Shown here: positions 37,623 to 47,903 of the stretch, piece after piece
Numbering within the stretch: the stretch's first letter is position 1
How the letters are laid out: each line of letters begins with the position of its first letter
From: Actinomycetes bacterium
Lineage (GTDB): Bacteria > Actinomycetota > Acidimicrobiia > Acidimicrobiales > Ilumatobacteraceae
Assembly: GCA_025360105.1 (NCBI GenBank)
Contig: JANYCT010000057.1
Coordinates: 62,001 to 126,000, forward strand
Direction of reading: 5' to 3'
Length of the DNA stretch: 64,000 nucleotides
Notes under the pieces: model-generated
What the model saw: only the letters and a program-made list of their open reading frames with translations
Told to the model about the DNA's origin: nothing
Database searches by the model: none
Program-made: the position numbers and the translations under genes

Positions 37623-38646
37623 GATCGAGCCACGACTGGGGCTGACGAATCTCGTCGAGCGACGGCAGGTTTTCGATTCGTTCCCAGCATTGATCGACCA
37701 CGGCGGTGCCACCGAAGGTTTCGATCTCCGTAATGAACCGCTCGCCAGCAACATATTGGTTCAGTTTGCCCTCGAGACCGACGAGGCGCTGAACCAGCCG
37801 ACCGAGCGGACTCACTCGACTGCGGCGGTCACGCAGCACCCGTGCGAAGCGACTGGCGCTTGGGATCAGGTCGACTCCGGCGCGATCCATCACGACATCA
37901 CCGTGACCCTCGAGCAGCGACATCAGTCCCGCGATCTGGCCGAACAGCACCCGCTGTTCCGGAGTCGCCACCACTGCGACCACGCCACCATCGCGCAGGC
38001 GTTGGCGGGCTGCGTCGCGATCACGCATCGCCTCGCGGGTCGCAGCGAGCAACGCTGCGGGATCTGGGTCGGCGAGTTCGAGCGTGCGGGTGACCAGATC
38101 GAGAAAGTGCGCCCGCATCCATGGCACCCCGGTGAATTGGGCGCGATGGGTCAACTCGTGCAACGTGACCCAGAGCCGGAACTCGTCACAGGGGAAACCA
38201 AACCGATGCTCGAGTCCCAACAGGTTCGGACCCACCAGATATACCGCGTCGTCATCAACATCGCCGACGAGCAAGTCGTACTGCCCGAGCACCCGACTGC
38301 TCATCCATCCGAGCATCACACCCATCTCAATGGCAGCGAATTGCCCGCCGATCGCTGTCGTGCGCCGCGCAGACGATTTCTCGGTCCACTGTTGCATCAC
38401 CGGATCGAGCAGCTTCTGGAACGAGCCGATGTTCGCCCTGATCCATTGCGGGCGGTCGATCACCTGCACGTGGGCTGGACCGAGCCGAGACCGCAAACCC
38501 GTGGTCTCCTGCACCCGATCCTCGGCGATACGGGCGAGCGACTCGAATGAAGCCGACGTGATCCTGCCGTGTGCGGGCGCCGGATGTCGTGCCGCAATGC
38601 TCAGCGCCACCTGCTCGGCGCGCTTCCAATCGACGGGCGCAGCCAT
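37594..38646 (-). CDS. Zinc-dependent metalloprotease family protein (DUF2342)
   Basis: WVTLHELTHRAQFTGVPWMRAH; VGPNLLGLEHRFGFPCDEFRLWV; adjacent to tilS as in other Actinobacteria. Confidence 0.9.
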   Translation of the reverse strand: MAAPVDWKRAEQVALSIAARHPAPAHGRITSASFESLARIAEDRVQETTGLRSRLGPAHVQVIDRPQWIRANIGSFQKLLDPVMQQWTEKSSARRTTAIGGQFAAIEMGVMLGWMSSRVLGQYDLLVGDVDDDAVYLVGPNLLGLEHRFGFPCDEFRLWVTLHELTHRAQFTGVPWMRAHFLDLVTRTLELADPDPAALLAATREAMRDRDAARQRLRDGGVVAVVATPEQRVLFGQIAGLMSLLEGHGDVVMDRAGVDLIPSASRFARVLRDRRSRVSPLGRLVQRLVGLEGKLNQYVAGERFITEIETFGGTAVVDQCWERIENLPSLDEIRQPQSWLDRLGVEQRVA

Positions 38647-38668
38647 GCGAGTGCGTCCGTTGGCCGTT

Positions 38669-38812
38669 TCAGTCGTCGCGACGACGTCGGCCGTTGGGGT
38701 ACTTCGCGGCGGTGACAGTCTTGAGATACGCGCCGACGAGCGCAACTGTGGCTGCGACGCCACCAAGCAGGAGCAGCAGGCCGAGCCACCAGTGGAAAAT
38801 TACTGCGATCAC
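38669..38812 (-). CDS. 47-aa predicted membrane microprotein
   Basis: MIAVIFHWWLGLLLLLGGVAATVALVGAYLKTVTAAKYPNGRRRRDD*; one TM and basic tail; absent from ORF track because of size. Confidence 0.5.
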   Translation of the reverse strand: MIAVIFHWWLGLLLLLGGVAATVALVGAYLKTVTAAKYPNGRRRRDD

Positions 38813-38882
38813 GCCACGAGCATAGCCACGAGGCTGTCGTTGGCCTGAATCTGGCGAGAAACTCGGCGTTACTCAGGGAGCG

Positions 38883-39134
38883 CTAACCGATCTGGCCATC
38901 GCCGTCGAAATCCTGGCCGAAACACTGTTCGATCTTGCTCAACAGCCCTGCCGGCATTTCGTCGTTGTGACACTTGATGGCAATCACCGTGCGAAGTTCG
39001 GCGTGAAAATCGAACGCCTGCAGGCAATCGGGGCAACCGTCAAGATGCGAATGGATCACGCTGCGTGCACCGTCTGATAGCTCGTCGTCGAGAAAGGTCT
39101 CGAGTTCTCGCAAAGTCTCGTTGCAGTCAGCCAT
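38883..39134 (-). CDS. rsrA: Zinc-binding anti-sigma factor RsrA (mycothiol-system)
   Basis: [15 protein letters not shown] = HX3CX2C ZAS motif; start overlaps sigR stop. Confidence 0.88.
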   Translation of the reverse strand: MADCNETLRELETFLDDELSDGARSVIHSHLDGCPDCLQAFDFHAELRTVIAIKCHNDEMPAGLLSKIEQCFGQDFDGDGQIG

Positions 39135-39828
39135 GTGTTGGTTCCGTAGTCGTGTCGAGGATTGTCGTGCCAAGAATTGTTGTGTCGAAGATTGTCGTGC
39201 CGAGGTTTGCCGCGGTGCGCTGTGTCGCGTCGAAGATGGACGCGTCATGATCGGTCTGCTCGGGCTCGTCGGCGATGAGCCCACGAGCGCTGGCAAAGTC
39301 GTACAACAGCTTGTGCATCGCTTTTCTTCCACGATGGAGTCTGCTCATCACCGTTCCCACCGGAATATCGAGAATCTCGGCAATCTCTTTGTACGCGAAA
39401 CCCTCTACATCGCACAACAACACCGGCAACCGGAAGTTCTCGGGCAGCGCCTCGAGAGCGGCCTTCACTTCGCCGTCGGTGAACAGATCGAACATCGTGT
39501 CCTCTGCGCTGCGATTCGCCAACGCAGTGTCGAGCGAGCCCAGCCGCTTGTAGAGATAGAGGTCCTCGATGTTGTCCATCCTCGTTTCGTTCGGACGCCG
39601 CTGCTTGGCCCGATACGTGTTGATGAAGCTGTTCGTCAGGATGCGGTAGAGCCACGCACGCAGGTTGGTGCCCTCTTGGAAGGTGGCGAAGCTGCGCCAC
39701 GCGCGAAGGTACGTGTCCTGCACCAGGTCCTCTGCATCGACCGAGTTGCGGGTGAGGCGCAGTGCAGCCGAGTACAGCTGCGGCGCATACTGCATGGCCT
39801 GTTCTGCGAACTCTGTGCGATCGGCCAT
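39127..39828 (-). CDS. sigR: RNA polymerase sigma factor SigR/SigH family (ECF)
   Basis: [91 protein letters not shown]; paired with rsrA. Confidence 0.93.
   Translation of the reverse strand: MADRTEFAEQAMQYAPQLYSAALRLTRNSVDAEDLVQDTYLRAWRSFATFQEGTNLRAWLYRILTNSFINTYRAKQRRPNETRMDNIEDLYLYKRLGSLDTALANRSAEDTMFDLFTDGEVKAALEALPENFRLPVLLCDVEGFAYKEIAEILDIPVGTVMSRLHRGRKAMHKLLYDFASARGLIADEPEQTDHDASIFDATQRTAANLGTTIFDTTILGTTILDTTTEPTHG
39149..39208. repeat. 15-bp tandem repeat x4 in sigR 3' end
   Basis: GTCGTGTCGAGGATT / GTCGTGCCAAGAATT / GTTGTGTCGAAGATT / GTCGTGCCGAGGTTT. Confidence 0.85.
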
Positions 39829-39881
39829 CTCTGTGACCCTAGTGGCCGTCCGGTGTGGGTGTCAGACCGAGAGTGGTGGGG

Positions 39882-40391
39882 TCAGGAACCAGCATCGGGC
39901 AGATCGTCAACGACCTCGTCGAGTTGCTGCACGAACCTGGTCAACAGCTCGGCCAGATCGGCGCGCTCGTCAGGCGTAAATGCGCTCATCAACCGGCTGA
40001 TCACGTAGCCGCGACGCACATCGATGTTCTTGTGGAGGAGGCGCCCGGCATCGGTGGCGCAGACGATCACCACGCGACCGTCATCGCGATCGGCGCGACG
40101 CGACGCGAGATGCACCTTCACCAATCGCTGCACCGCGCGCGTCGCCGTAGACGGATCCACGTGCAGCGCATCGGCGAGTTCGCTCATCCGCCACGAAGGC
40201 CGCTGCGCGAGTACATCGAGCGTGTCCATCTGCCCGGCGTCGAGCGCATCGTCCGCGGTGCCGAACATGTAATCGCGCAACGCCGAGGTGCTCGCACCCC
40301 TGCGCATCTCGCGCCAGGCACGACCGATGCGAACCGCAACATCGAGATCGGCGGCCTGCGTGAGATCGACCGCGGAGCGGGGAGTCGCCAT
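39882..40391 (-). CDS. MarR-family transcriptional regulator
   Basis: QMDTLDVLAQRPSWRMSELADALHVDPSTATRAVQRLVKVHLASRRADRDDGRVVIVCATDAGR wHTH. Confidence 0.9.
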   Translation of the reverse strand: MATPRSAVDLTQAADLDVAVRIGRAWREMRRGASTSALRDYMFGTADDALDAGQMDTLDVLAQRPSWRMSELADALHVDPSTATRAVQRLVKVHLASRRADRDDGRVVIVCATDAGRLLHKNIDVRRGYVISRLMSAFTPDERADLAELLTRFVQQLDEVVDDLPDAGS

Positions 40392-40411
40392 GGGCACGTA
40401 GGGTACAACCG

Positions 40412-41155
40412 ATGGCGGACCCCACCGACGACCCAGCCGATGATCAAAAAGGCGATCCAGAAGGCGAACGCGTCGGCCAGTTGCAGACACCGCTCGATGC
40501 GTTGGGGGTGATCGCCAGTCAGGACGTGATGATCACCTCCACGCTGCGTCACGCCGAATTCTTTACGATGCGTGGGTTGCTCACACTCCTGTGGCACGAA
40601 CCAGACGCCGATGTCGCCGTGATACCCGCAGCGATCGTTGCCTGCGGCGGGGCGATGGGCGGTCTGCTCGGACCAGCCGACGGCCTGTACCACCAACTCG
40701 GCGAGACGTGGGCAGCGCGAGGTGTTCCCGTGCTCCGTGTGAGCTACCGGCGACCGAACGATCTCGACGCATGCTGCATCGACGTCGCGGCGGCCGTGCA
40801 ACTCGCAGTCACCGCCGGTGGCGCCGAACGGGTGGTGCTGATGGGCCACAGCTTCGGCGGCGCTGTTGCCATCCGAGTGGCTGTCGGTCTGGCCGAGATG
40901 GTGTCGGGAGTGGTCACCTTCGCCACGCAGTCAGCCGGTTGCGAGATGGCTGGCGGATTGGCCGGATGCCCGTTGCTCATGTTCCACGGCGACCGAGACG
41001 AAATTCTGCCGATGCAGTCGAGCGAAGTGGTGCGGGCCATCGCCGGTGCTGCGGATCTCGTGATCTGCCCCAACGACGGCCATCTGCTGGCTCGAAGCGG
41101 TGCATTGATGACCGAACACCTCGAGGCCTGGCTCCCCGCCGCCCTGGGCCTCTGA
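40412..41155 (+). CDS. Alpha/beta hydrolase (dienelactone-hydrolase-like)
   Basis: VVLMGHSFGGAVAIRVAVGL; LLMFHGDRDEILPM. Confidence 0.82.
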   Translation: MADPTDDPADDQKGDPEGERVGQLQTPLDALGVIASQDVMITSTLRHAEFFTMRGLLTLLWHEPDADVAVIPAAIVACGGAMGGLLGPADGLYHQLGETWAARGVPVLRVSYRRPNDLDACCIDVAAAVQLAVTAGGAERVVLMGHSFGGAVAIRVAVGLAEMVSGVVTFATQSAGCEMAGGLAGCPLLMFHGDRDEILPMQSSEVVRAIAGAADLVICPNDGHLLARSGALMTEHLEAWLPAALGL

Positions 41156-41195
41156 CCCCGCAGGTCGCACCCCGCAGCTGGCACCCCCGCACCCC

Positions 41196-41775
<580 letters not shown>

Positions 41776-41781
41776 GAGCGG

Positions 41782-42861
41782 CTACGGGTGCAGGGGTGCG
41801 TGACGAAGGTGTGGCAGCACGAGCCGACCGAACCACTCGGCCTCGTCGCGATGGGGATACCCCGACAGGATGAACGCCTCGATCCCGAGTTTCTGGTAAG
41901 CGTGCAGCGTGGCGAGGATCTGATCGGGGTCACCCACGAGCGCAGCTCCGCAACCGCTTCGCGCGCGGCCGATACCGGTCCACAGATGATCCTCGATGAA
42001 GCCGTCGAGACTCGCCGCCTCGCGTAACTCTGCCTGCCGACGCACGCCGACCGACTGGCTGTCGAGCGAGCGGGCACGAATGCGCGCCCCCTCGTCGTCG
42101 TCAAGTGCAGCCACCAAGTGGGCCGCTGCCGCACGTGCGTCGGACTCGGTTTCGCGCACGATCACATGTACGCGATATCCAAACCGCAACGTTCGTCGGT
42201 GGCGTTCGGCTCGAGCCCGCATGTCGTGCAGCACCGACGCAACGCCAGCCAGCGTGTCGGGCCACATCAGGTAGACGTCGGCGGCCGCCGCGGCAACCTC
42301 ACGCGCGTCGTCGGACAGACCTCCGAAGTAGAGCGGCGGACAACGTCGGCTGACCGTGCCCACTCGCGGCGGCTCGATGTGGAGTTGCACGAACTCACCA
42401 TCGACGTCGACGCGCCGACCATCGAGTAACTCGCGCAACGCGGTCATGACTTCGAGCGTGCGACGGTAGCGAGGTGCCGATGCGAGTTCCTGGCCGGGCA
42501 TGTCGGACGAAATGATGTTGACGGTGAGACGGCCCCCGAGCATCTGATCCAGCGTGGCAAGCTGGCGCGCGAGCTGCGGTACCCACATTTCGCCGCAGCG
42601 AACTGCCACGAGCATGCGCATCCGTTCGATGATCGGCGCCATCGCAGCAGCGAATGCAATCGTGTCGATGCCCAGTGCGTAGCCCGACGGCAACAACACG
42701 TTGTCGAAGCCAGCCGTTTGTGCGGTGCGAACGATGTCGCCGCAATGCTCGAGGCTGCTGCGCAGCGATGGATCGTGCACACCCAACTGCGCGTAGTCGT
42801 CGTCACACAGCGCAGAGAACCAGCTGACCTCGCAGCCTGCGGTGTCGACATCGACGTTCAT
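41782..42861 (-). CDS. LLM-class flavin-dependent monooxygenase (alkanesulfonate monooxygenase-like)
   Basis: WFSALCDDDY...LLPSGYALGIDTIAFAAAMAPIIERMRMLVAVRCGEMWVPQLARQLATLDQMLGGRLTVNIISSDMPGQE. Confidence 0.9.
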   Translation of the reverse strand: MNVDVDTAGCEVSWFSALCDDDYAQLGVHDPSLRSSLEHCGDIVRTAQTAGFDNVLLPSGYALGIDTIAFAAAMAPIIERMRMLVAVRCGEMWVPQLARQLATLDQMLGGRLTVNIISSDMPGQELASAPRYRRTLEVMTALRELLDGRRVDVDGEFVQLHIEPPRVGTVSRRCPPLYFGGLSDDAREVAAAAADVYLMWPDTLAGVASVLHDMRARAERHRRTLRFGYRVHVIVRETESDARAAAAHLVAALDDDEGARIRARSLDSQSVGVRRQAELREAASLDGFIEDHLWTGIGRARSGCGAALVGDPDQILATLHAYQKLGIEAFILSGYPHRDEAEWFGRLVLPHLRHAPLHP

Positions 42862-42885
42862 GGCGAGACGTTCATGGCGAGACGG

Positions 42886-43809
42886 TCACGGAAGCGGTGT
42901 CCCGTCACTTGCCTGGATGATGGCGTACACGTCGACTCGATCGAGATGCACGTTTGTTGCAGCCGCGAGCTCGGTAAGCCGTTGCGGATTCTGCGAACCC
43001 ACCACGGCCACGATGCGCGCCGGATGGGCGAGCACGAATGCGACAGCAATGACCGCGGGGCTGACGCCCTCTCTGGCGCCCAGCCGCCGAAGGGTCGCGT
43101 TCAACGCCTTCGGAACATTGTGACCGGTGGCGAGACGACCGCCTGACAGAGGGCTCCATGCCAGTGGCGTGATGCCGAGTTCCATACACATGTCGAGAGT
43201 GCCGTCGCGCAAGGCATTGAGACGCAGCGCAGACAGCTCGGGTTGGTTCGTTGTCAACGACATCCGATGCAGCGCAAGATGCGTCGACAGGGCGCGCACC
43301 TGCGATGGCGAGTGATTCGAGACCCCGACGGCGCGCACAAGTCCCCGCTCGACCAGCCTTGCAAGCGCTTCGGCCACCGTCGCCGGATGCGTGAACGGGT
43401 CGGGACGGTGAATCTGGAGGAGGTCGACGTAATCGGTGCCGAGGCGACGCAACGACGCCTCGGTGGCAGTGACCAGATACGCGGGGTCGCTCACGTAGGG
43501 AACGCCGGGCACGATGCCCACCTTGGTCGCAAGCACCATACGGTCGCGCAGCGAGGGGTGGCGGCGAAGTACGTCGCCGAGCGCCGTCTCATTGGCCCCG
43601 AATCCCGACCCGCCCCAATCGAGGCCGTACACGTCAGCGGTGTCGACCAGGTTCATGCCGAGGTCGAGGGCATGCTCGATCAGCGCTGCGTCGCCAGCCT
43701 CGTCGGTGCCGGTGAATCGCCAGCAGCCGAACGACACCGCACCGACGCGCACATCGGTGCTGCCGAGCACCCGTTCATTGCCATCGACGAGATTGGCATC
43801 GGTTGTCAT
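42886..43809 (-). CDS. Aldo/keto reductase
   Basis: VSFGCWRFTGTDEAGDAALIEHALDLGMNLVDTADVYG; LGTDYVDLLQIHRPDP; GVSNHSPSQV. Confidence 0.93.
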   Translation of the reverse strand: MTTDANLVDGNERVLGSTDVRVGAVSFGCWRFTGTDEAGDAALIEHALDLGMNLVDTADVYGLDWGGSGFGANETALGDVLRRHPSLRDRMVLATKVGIVPGVPYVSDPAYLVTATEASLRRLGTDYVDLLQIHRPDPFTHPATVAEALARLVERGLVRAVGVSNHSPSQVRALSTHLALHRMSLTTNQPELSALRLNALRDGTLDMCMELGITPLAWSPLSGGRLATGHNVPKALNATLRRLGAREGVSPAVIAVAFVLAHPARIVAVVGSQNPQRLTELAAATNVHLDRVDVYAIIQASDGTPLP

Positions 43810-43819
43810 CGTGGCGATG

Positions 43820-44473
43820 CTAGTGCGCCCGGGCGCGACGGCCTTTGGCAGGCTTGTCCGCTCGGGCGCTCACCGCCTCGAGCGCGAGCCGACGTATCTC
43901 GGTCAAGGCCTGGCCGTAGACCACGGTTCCCAGGAGCATGTACTCAACCGACGCTGTGCGGTCGATCTGACTGCGCGCCGAGGCCACCTCGAATTCGGCC
44001 ATCTGCTCGGCTGCATCGGCAACGCCGCCGAGGTCGTCCAGGGCGATCCCAAAGCCAAATTGACGCAGCGTCAACATTGCTTCCGCGAGCCGCCGAATCG
44101 CCGGCGCATTCGGCTTCACGGACCACTGACGTGCTCGCAGCCACGCCAGAACGGCCTTGCGTGCGGCGGCGATTTCGCTCTTCGAGTCTGTCAGCGGCGC
44201 GGGTTCGAGCGCATGCATCACCGAACCGAAGGCATCGTGCAAGGAGGTCGATCCGCTGTCGATAGCTTCGAGCACCGCTCGCACACTGGCGATCGGTAGG
44301 CCGCCAATGTCGATCAGCGCCCTGATCAGGCGAAGTCGACGAACATGCTGTTCGTCGTACGTTGCCTGATTGGCAGCAGTGGAATGGCCAGCCGCGAGCA
44401 GGCCCTCGCGCAGGTAGTACTTGATCGATGGCACCGAGACCCCGCTTCGGCTGCTGAGTTCGGCGATCTTCAT
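43820..44473 (-). CDS. MerR-family transcriptional regulator
   Basis: MKIAELSSRSGVSVPSIKYYLREGLLAAGHSTAANQATYDEQHVRRLRLIRAL. Confidence 0.92.
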   Translation of the reverse strand: MKIAELSSRSGVSVPSIKYYLREGLLAAGHSTAANQATYDEQHVRRLRLIRALIDIGGLPIASVRAVLEAIDSGSTSLHDAFGSVMHALEPAPLTDSKSEIAAARKAVLAWLRARQWSVKPNAPAIRRLAEAMLTLRQFGFGIALDDLGGVADAAEQMAEFEVASARSQIDRTASVEYMLLGTVVYGQALTEIRRLALEAVSARADKPAKGRRARAH

Positions 44474-44506
44474 GACGTACCCCTTGACTTTCTGAACGGA
44501 CAGTAC

Positions 44507-44540
44507 CACTATCTATTCCGGATAGTGTCACTATCTATTC
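44507..44540. promoter_or_regulatory. Operator-like element: CACTATCTATTC direct repeat (22-bp period) with internal inverted GATAGTG
   Basis: CACTATCTATTCCGGATAGTGTCACTATCTATTC between divergent merR-type gene and DUF4188 gene. Confidence 0.7.
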
Positions 44541-44584
44541 GATCCGTGGCCAACCGGTCACAGCAACACGAAGGACGCCATCAC

Positions 44585-45064
44585 ATGGCTCGCACCACAG
44601 TTCAATCAGGTCGTTTCACAGCTCGCGTCGAGGGCGACTTCGTGGTGTTCGTCATTGGCATGCGCTTCAACAAGCTCTGGAAAGTGCACCGCTGGTTTCC
44701 CGTCTTCACCGCGATGCCGCGAATGATCAAGGAGTTGATGACGCATCCCGAGAAGGGCTACATGGGCGGTCGGATGATGGTGGGCGGGCGCACGATCACG
44801 ATGGTGCAGCACTGGCGCAGTTTCGATCAGCTCGAGGCGTTCGCGCGAAACCCCGACGAGACCCACTTCCCCGCGTGGCGCGCGTTCAATAGCAGGATCG
44901 GCAGCAATGGTGACGTGGGTGTGTATCACGAGACCTATCGCGTGGCAGCAGGTGCATACGAGTGCATCTACGCGAACATGCCGGTGATGGGACTCGCTGC
45001 TGCCAGCGAGCACATCGCCGTGGGCCGTGGCGCGGAGCGCGCCCGCGAGCGCATCACCGCCTGA
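44585..45064 (+). CDS. DUF4188 domain-containing (putative monooxygenase) protein
   Basis: SGRFTARVEGDFVVFVIGMRFNKLWKVHRWFPVFTAMPRMIKEL...MMVGGRTITMVQHWRSFDQLEAFAR. Confidence 0.82.
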   Translation: MARTTVQSGRFTARVEGDFVVFVIGMRFNKLWKVHRWFPVFTAMPRMIKELMTHPEKGYMGGRMMVGGRTITMVQHWRSFDQLEAFARNPDETHFPAWRAFNSRIGSNGDVGVYHETYRVAAGAYECIYANMPVMGLAAASEHIAVGRGAERARERITA

Positions 45065-45067
45065 CGA

Positions 45068-45940
45068 TCAACCGCCGGCGAGCGGTATCACGCGCTCGCC
45101 GAATTCACTGAGACGATCGAGCCCGCCGGGACCGGCGAAGAAGAAAGCCGGGACCATCGCACGATGCACGCCGATTGCGCGAAGTTGCGCGGCTCCGGCA
45201 ATGGGGTCCGACATCTGCGCGCCGAACATCGCGTTGATCTCGATTGTCGCCGGATCGCGACCCGCTCGTTCGGCACTGCGTCGAAGGTCGCCGATCAGCG
45301 CGCCGAGGCGCTCGGCGTTTCCCTCACCTGGGAAGTAGCCGTCGGCAATCCGCACGGCGCGACGTATTGCCGCCGGAGTATCGCCGCCGACCAGTATCGG
45401 AATCGACGACTGCACCGGCCGAGGGCTACACGTGACCGGCGCGAAGTCGATGAACTCGCCGTGGAACTCGGCATGCGGACCCGCCCACAGCGCACGCATC
45501 GCAGCGATGTATTCATCGTTACGCGCACCACGATGCTCCCATTCGACACCGAGCGCGTCGAACTCCTCGCGCATCCAACCAACCCCGATGCCGAGCTCAA
45601 CCCGGCCACCGGTCAGACGGTCGAGCGTTGCTATCTCCTTCGCGAGGACCAACGGGTTGCGCTGCGGCACGATCAGGATGCAGGTACCGAGACGCAACGT
45701 GGGGGCCGCAGCGGCCACGAAAGCCAGCCAGATCAGCGGATCGGGAATTGGCGTATCGGGCTGCGCAGGGATCTTGCCATCGGCGGTGTACGGATACGGC
45801 GACTCGATGCTGGTCGGCATGATTACATGCTCACCACCCCACACCGATTCGAATCCGACCGACTCCGCCCGACGACAGATCTCGAGCGCGTCTGCACCCT
45901 CGATACCGATACTGCTCGCGAAAGCCAATCCAAATTTCAC
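45068..45940 (-). CDS. LLM-class F420-dependent oxidoreductase
   Basis: MKFGLAFASSIGIEGADALEICRRAESVGFESVWGGEHVIMP; RLTGGRVELGIGVGWMREEFDALGVEW. Confidence 0.92.
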   Translation of the reverse strand: MKFGLAFASSIGIEGADALEICRRAESVGFESVWGGEHVIMPTSIESPYPYTADGKIPAQPDTPIPDPLIWLAFVAAAAPTLRLGTCILIVPQRNPLVLAKEIATLDRLTGGRVELGIGVGWMREEFDALGVEWEHRGARNDEYIAAMRALWAGPHAEFHGEFIDFAPVTCSPRPVQSSIPILVGGDTPAAIRRAVRIADGYFPGEGNAERLGALIGDLRRSAERAGRDPATIEINAMFGAQMSDPIAGAAQLRAIGVHRAMVPAFFFAGPGGLDRLSEFGERVIPLAGG

Positions 45941-47004
45941 GTCGATGTCTCCTCATCGCGCATCACGTCATTGGTCTCGATCTTCGTATCGTCATGCACG
46001 CGCAGCAACAGCTTGCCGGTGTGACCACCCGCAAGCAGGAGCCGCAACGTGGCTGGAAAGGCGTCGATGCCTCGCTCGACCTGTTCATGCATCGTCAGCC
46101 TGCCGTCGAGCAGCCAGCCGGTCAGCGCCGCTTCGGCCTCCGCGAAGCGGGCATGAAAGTGCGTAACGGCGAAGCCCTCCATCCGCGCGTGACGCTCGGC
46201 CAGCTTGAGATAGTTGCGCGGCCCCTGCACGTGATCCATGCGCTGATATTGCGAGATCGCGCCGCAGATGACGACCCGCGAACCCTCGACGATCTGTTCG
46301 AGTACCGCATCGAGGATGTCGCCGCCGACGTTGTCGAACATGACGTTGACGCCAGTCGGTGCAAGTTGGCGAAGTCGCGCACCGACGTCTTCGTGCTTGT
46401 AGTCAATGCCTCCATCGAAGCCGAGCTCGTCGATGAGAAATGCGACCTTTTCCGGCCCGCCCGCGATCCCGATCACGTTGGTTGCACCGGCGATACGCGC
46501 GAGTTGGCCGGCGACAGAGCCAACCGCGCCTGCAGCACCCGAGATCACCACCGTGTCGCCCGGCTGCACTGCGCCGACAGCAACGACGCCACAGTACGCG
46601 GTGACCCCTGTGGTGAGCCCCAGGGCACCGAGGTAGTCCGTTGGCGCCACCCGCGAAATGTCGAGCTGCCGCAACGCATATCCGGGGAGTCGCGCAACGG
46701 TCTGGGCGCCGAGCGGACCGAAAACAAAATCTCCGTGCGCAAACCCGTCACATGCGCTCTCGAGCACCCGACCAACGCCCAGCGCGGTGACCGTGCTCCC
46801 AAGGCGAACCGACGAGTGATAGCTGCCTTCGTCGAGAACTGTCCGGATGAAGGCGTCGATCGAGAGGGTGCCGACCTGCACCACCACCTCGCCATCGGCC
46901 GGACTCTGCGCAGATTCTTCATCAATACGGAAATCGGAATCGGCGGGCGTGCCGACCGGGCGCGAGACCAGAACGACCTTTCGATTCGTTGGTCGCACCG
47001 ACAT
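45937..47004 (-). CDS. NADP-dependent medium-chain oxidoreductase (CurA/YncB-like)
   Basis: DYLGALGLTTGVTAYCGVVAVGAVQPGDTVVISGAAGAVGSVAGQLARIAGATNVIGIAGG. Confidence 0.92.
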   Translation of the reverse strand: MSVRPTNRKVVLVSRPVGTPADSDFRIDEESAQSPADGEVVVQVGTLSIDAFIRTVLDEGSYHSSVRLGSTVTALGVGRVLESACDGFAHGDFVFGPLGAQTVARLPGYALRQLDISRVAPTDYLGALGLTTGVTAYCGVVAVGAVQPGDTVVISGAAGAVGSVAGQLARIAGATNVIGIAGGPEKVAFLIDELGFDGGIDYKHEDVGARLRQLAPTGVNVMFDNVGGDILDAVLEQIVEGSRVVICGAISQYQRMDHVQGPRNYLKLAERHARMEGFAVTHFHARFAEAEAALTGWLLDGRLTMHEQVERGIDAFPATLRLLLAGGHTGKLLLRVHDDTKIETNDVMRDEETST

Positions 47005-47762
47005 CACATGCCACCGTCCACGGAGAGAATCTGTCCCGTGACCCAACTACTGGCCGGCGAGACGAAATAGAGCACCGCAGCACCGAGATCGCCCGGCGTT
47101 CCGAGTCGGCGCAACGGCAGGCGCAGACGTCGTTCGAGCATCGGTAGGTCGTCATCACCCAGGCGCAATGCGGTCATCATGATCTCGGTCGGCACGGCCC
47201 CGGGCATGATGCAGTTGACGCGGATACGCGGACCGAGCTCTTTGGCGTACGTCTGTGTGAGCGAATTCACTGCCGCCTTCGCCGCGGCGTAGTGACCGCT
47301 ACCCGGGATGGGAGACACTGCGGCGCGCGATGAGATGTTCACGACGCGTCCGCCGTCGCGCATATGGCGCGCGGCGGTATTCGTGCACACCCAGATTGCG
47401 GTGAGATTGAGACGCATGGTCGCATCCCACTCCGCAGGATCGAGATCGGTCAGCGGTGCCTGCACCGGTGATCCACCGGCGTTGTTGACCCAGATGTCGA
47501 GCGAACCGAACTCGCGAACCGCAGCCAGAGCCAATGCCTCGACGGCCGCGTTGTCGGTGACATCGGTTTGCACCGCAATGGCCCGGCCGCCCCGGTCGCG
47601 AATGCCCTGCGCGACACGCTCGACCTCATCAAGTCGTCGCGCTGCGCACACCACGGCAGCGCCCGCATCGGCAAGCGTGGTTGCGATGCCCTCACCGATA
47701 CCGCGGCCGGCACCGGTGACCACGGCGACGTCGCTCGACAAATCGAATAGGGTCGTGCTCAT
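47004..47762 (-). CDS. Short-chain dehydrogenase/reductase
   Basis: VAVVTGAGRGIGEGIATTLADAG; NNAGGSP; SGHYAAAKAAVNSLT. Confidence 0.94.
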   Translation of the reverse strand: MSTTLFDLSSDVAVVTGAGRGIGEGIATTLADAGAAVVCAARRLDEVERVAQGIRDRGGRAIAVQTDVTDNAAVEALALAAVREFGSLDIWVNNAGGSPVQAPLTDLDPAEWDATMRLNLTAIWVCTNTAARHMRDGGRVVNISSRAAVSPIPGSGHYAAAKAAVNSLTQTYAKELGPRIRVNCIMPGAVPTEIMMTALRLGDDDLPMLERRLRLPLRRLGTPGDLGAAVLYFVSPASSWVTGQILSVDGGM

Positions 47763-47816
47763 ATGTGTGGATCTTTCTGATGTTCGCATGAGGTGGGCGA
47801 GTGCATTGACGGAACA

Positions 47817-47833
47817 ACTTACTCAGAGTAAGT
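47817..47833. promoter_or_regulatory. TetR-type operator palindrome ACTTACTCAGAGTAAGT
   Basis: Perfect 17-bp palindrome between divergent SDR and TetR genes. Confidence 0.75.
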
Positions 47834-47903
47834 ATTACCCCATGCACGTTGGTGAGCAAGCGCCGGACACGCTCGCAGCGCGCGATGACCTGCGGCCAGC
47901 CCA

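Noticed and set aside
39829-39881. SigR-dependent autoregulatory promoter (GGAAT-N18-GTT) upstream of sigR
   Set aside because: No GGAAT-like -35 visible in the short gap between the MarR gene and sigR.
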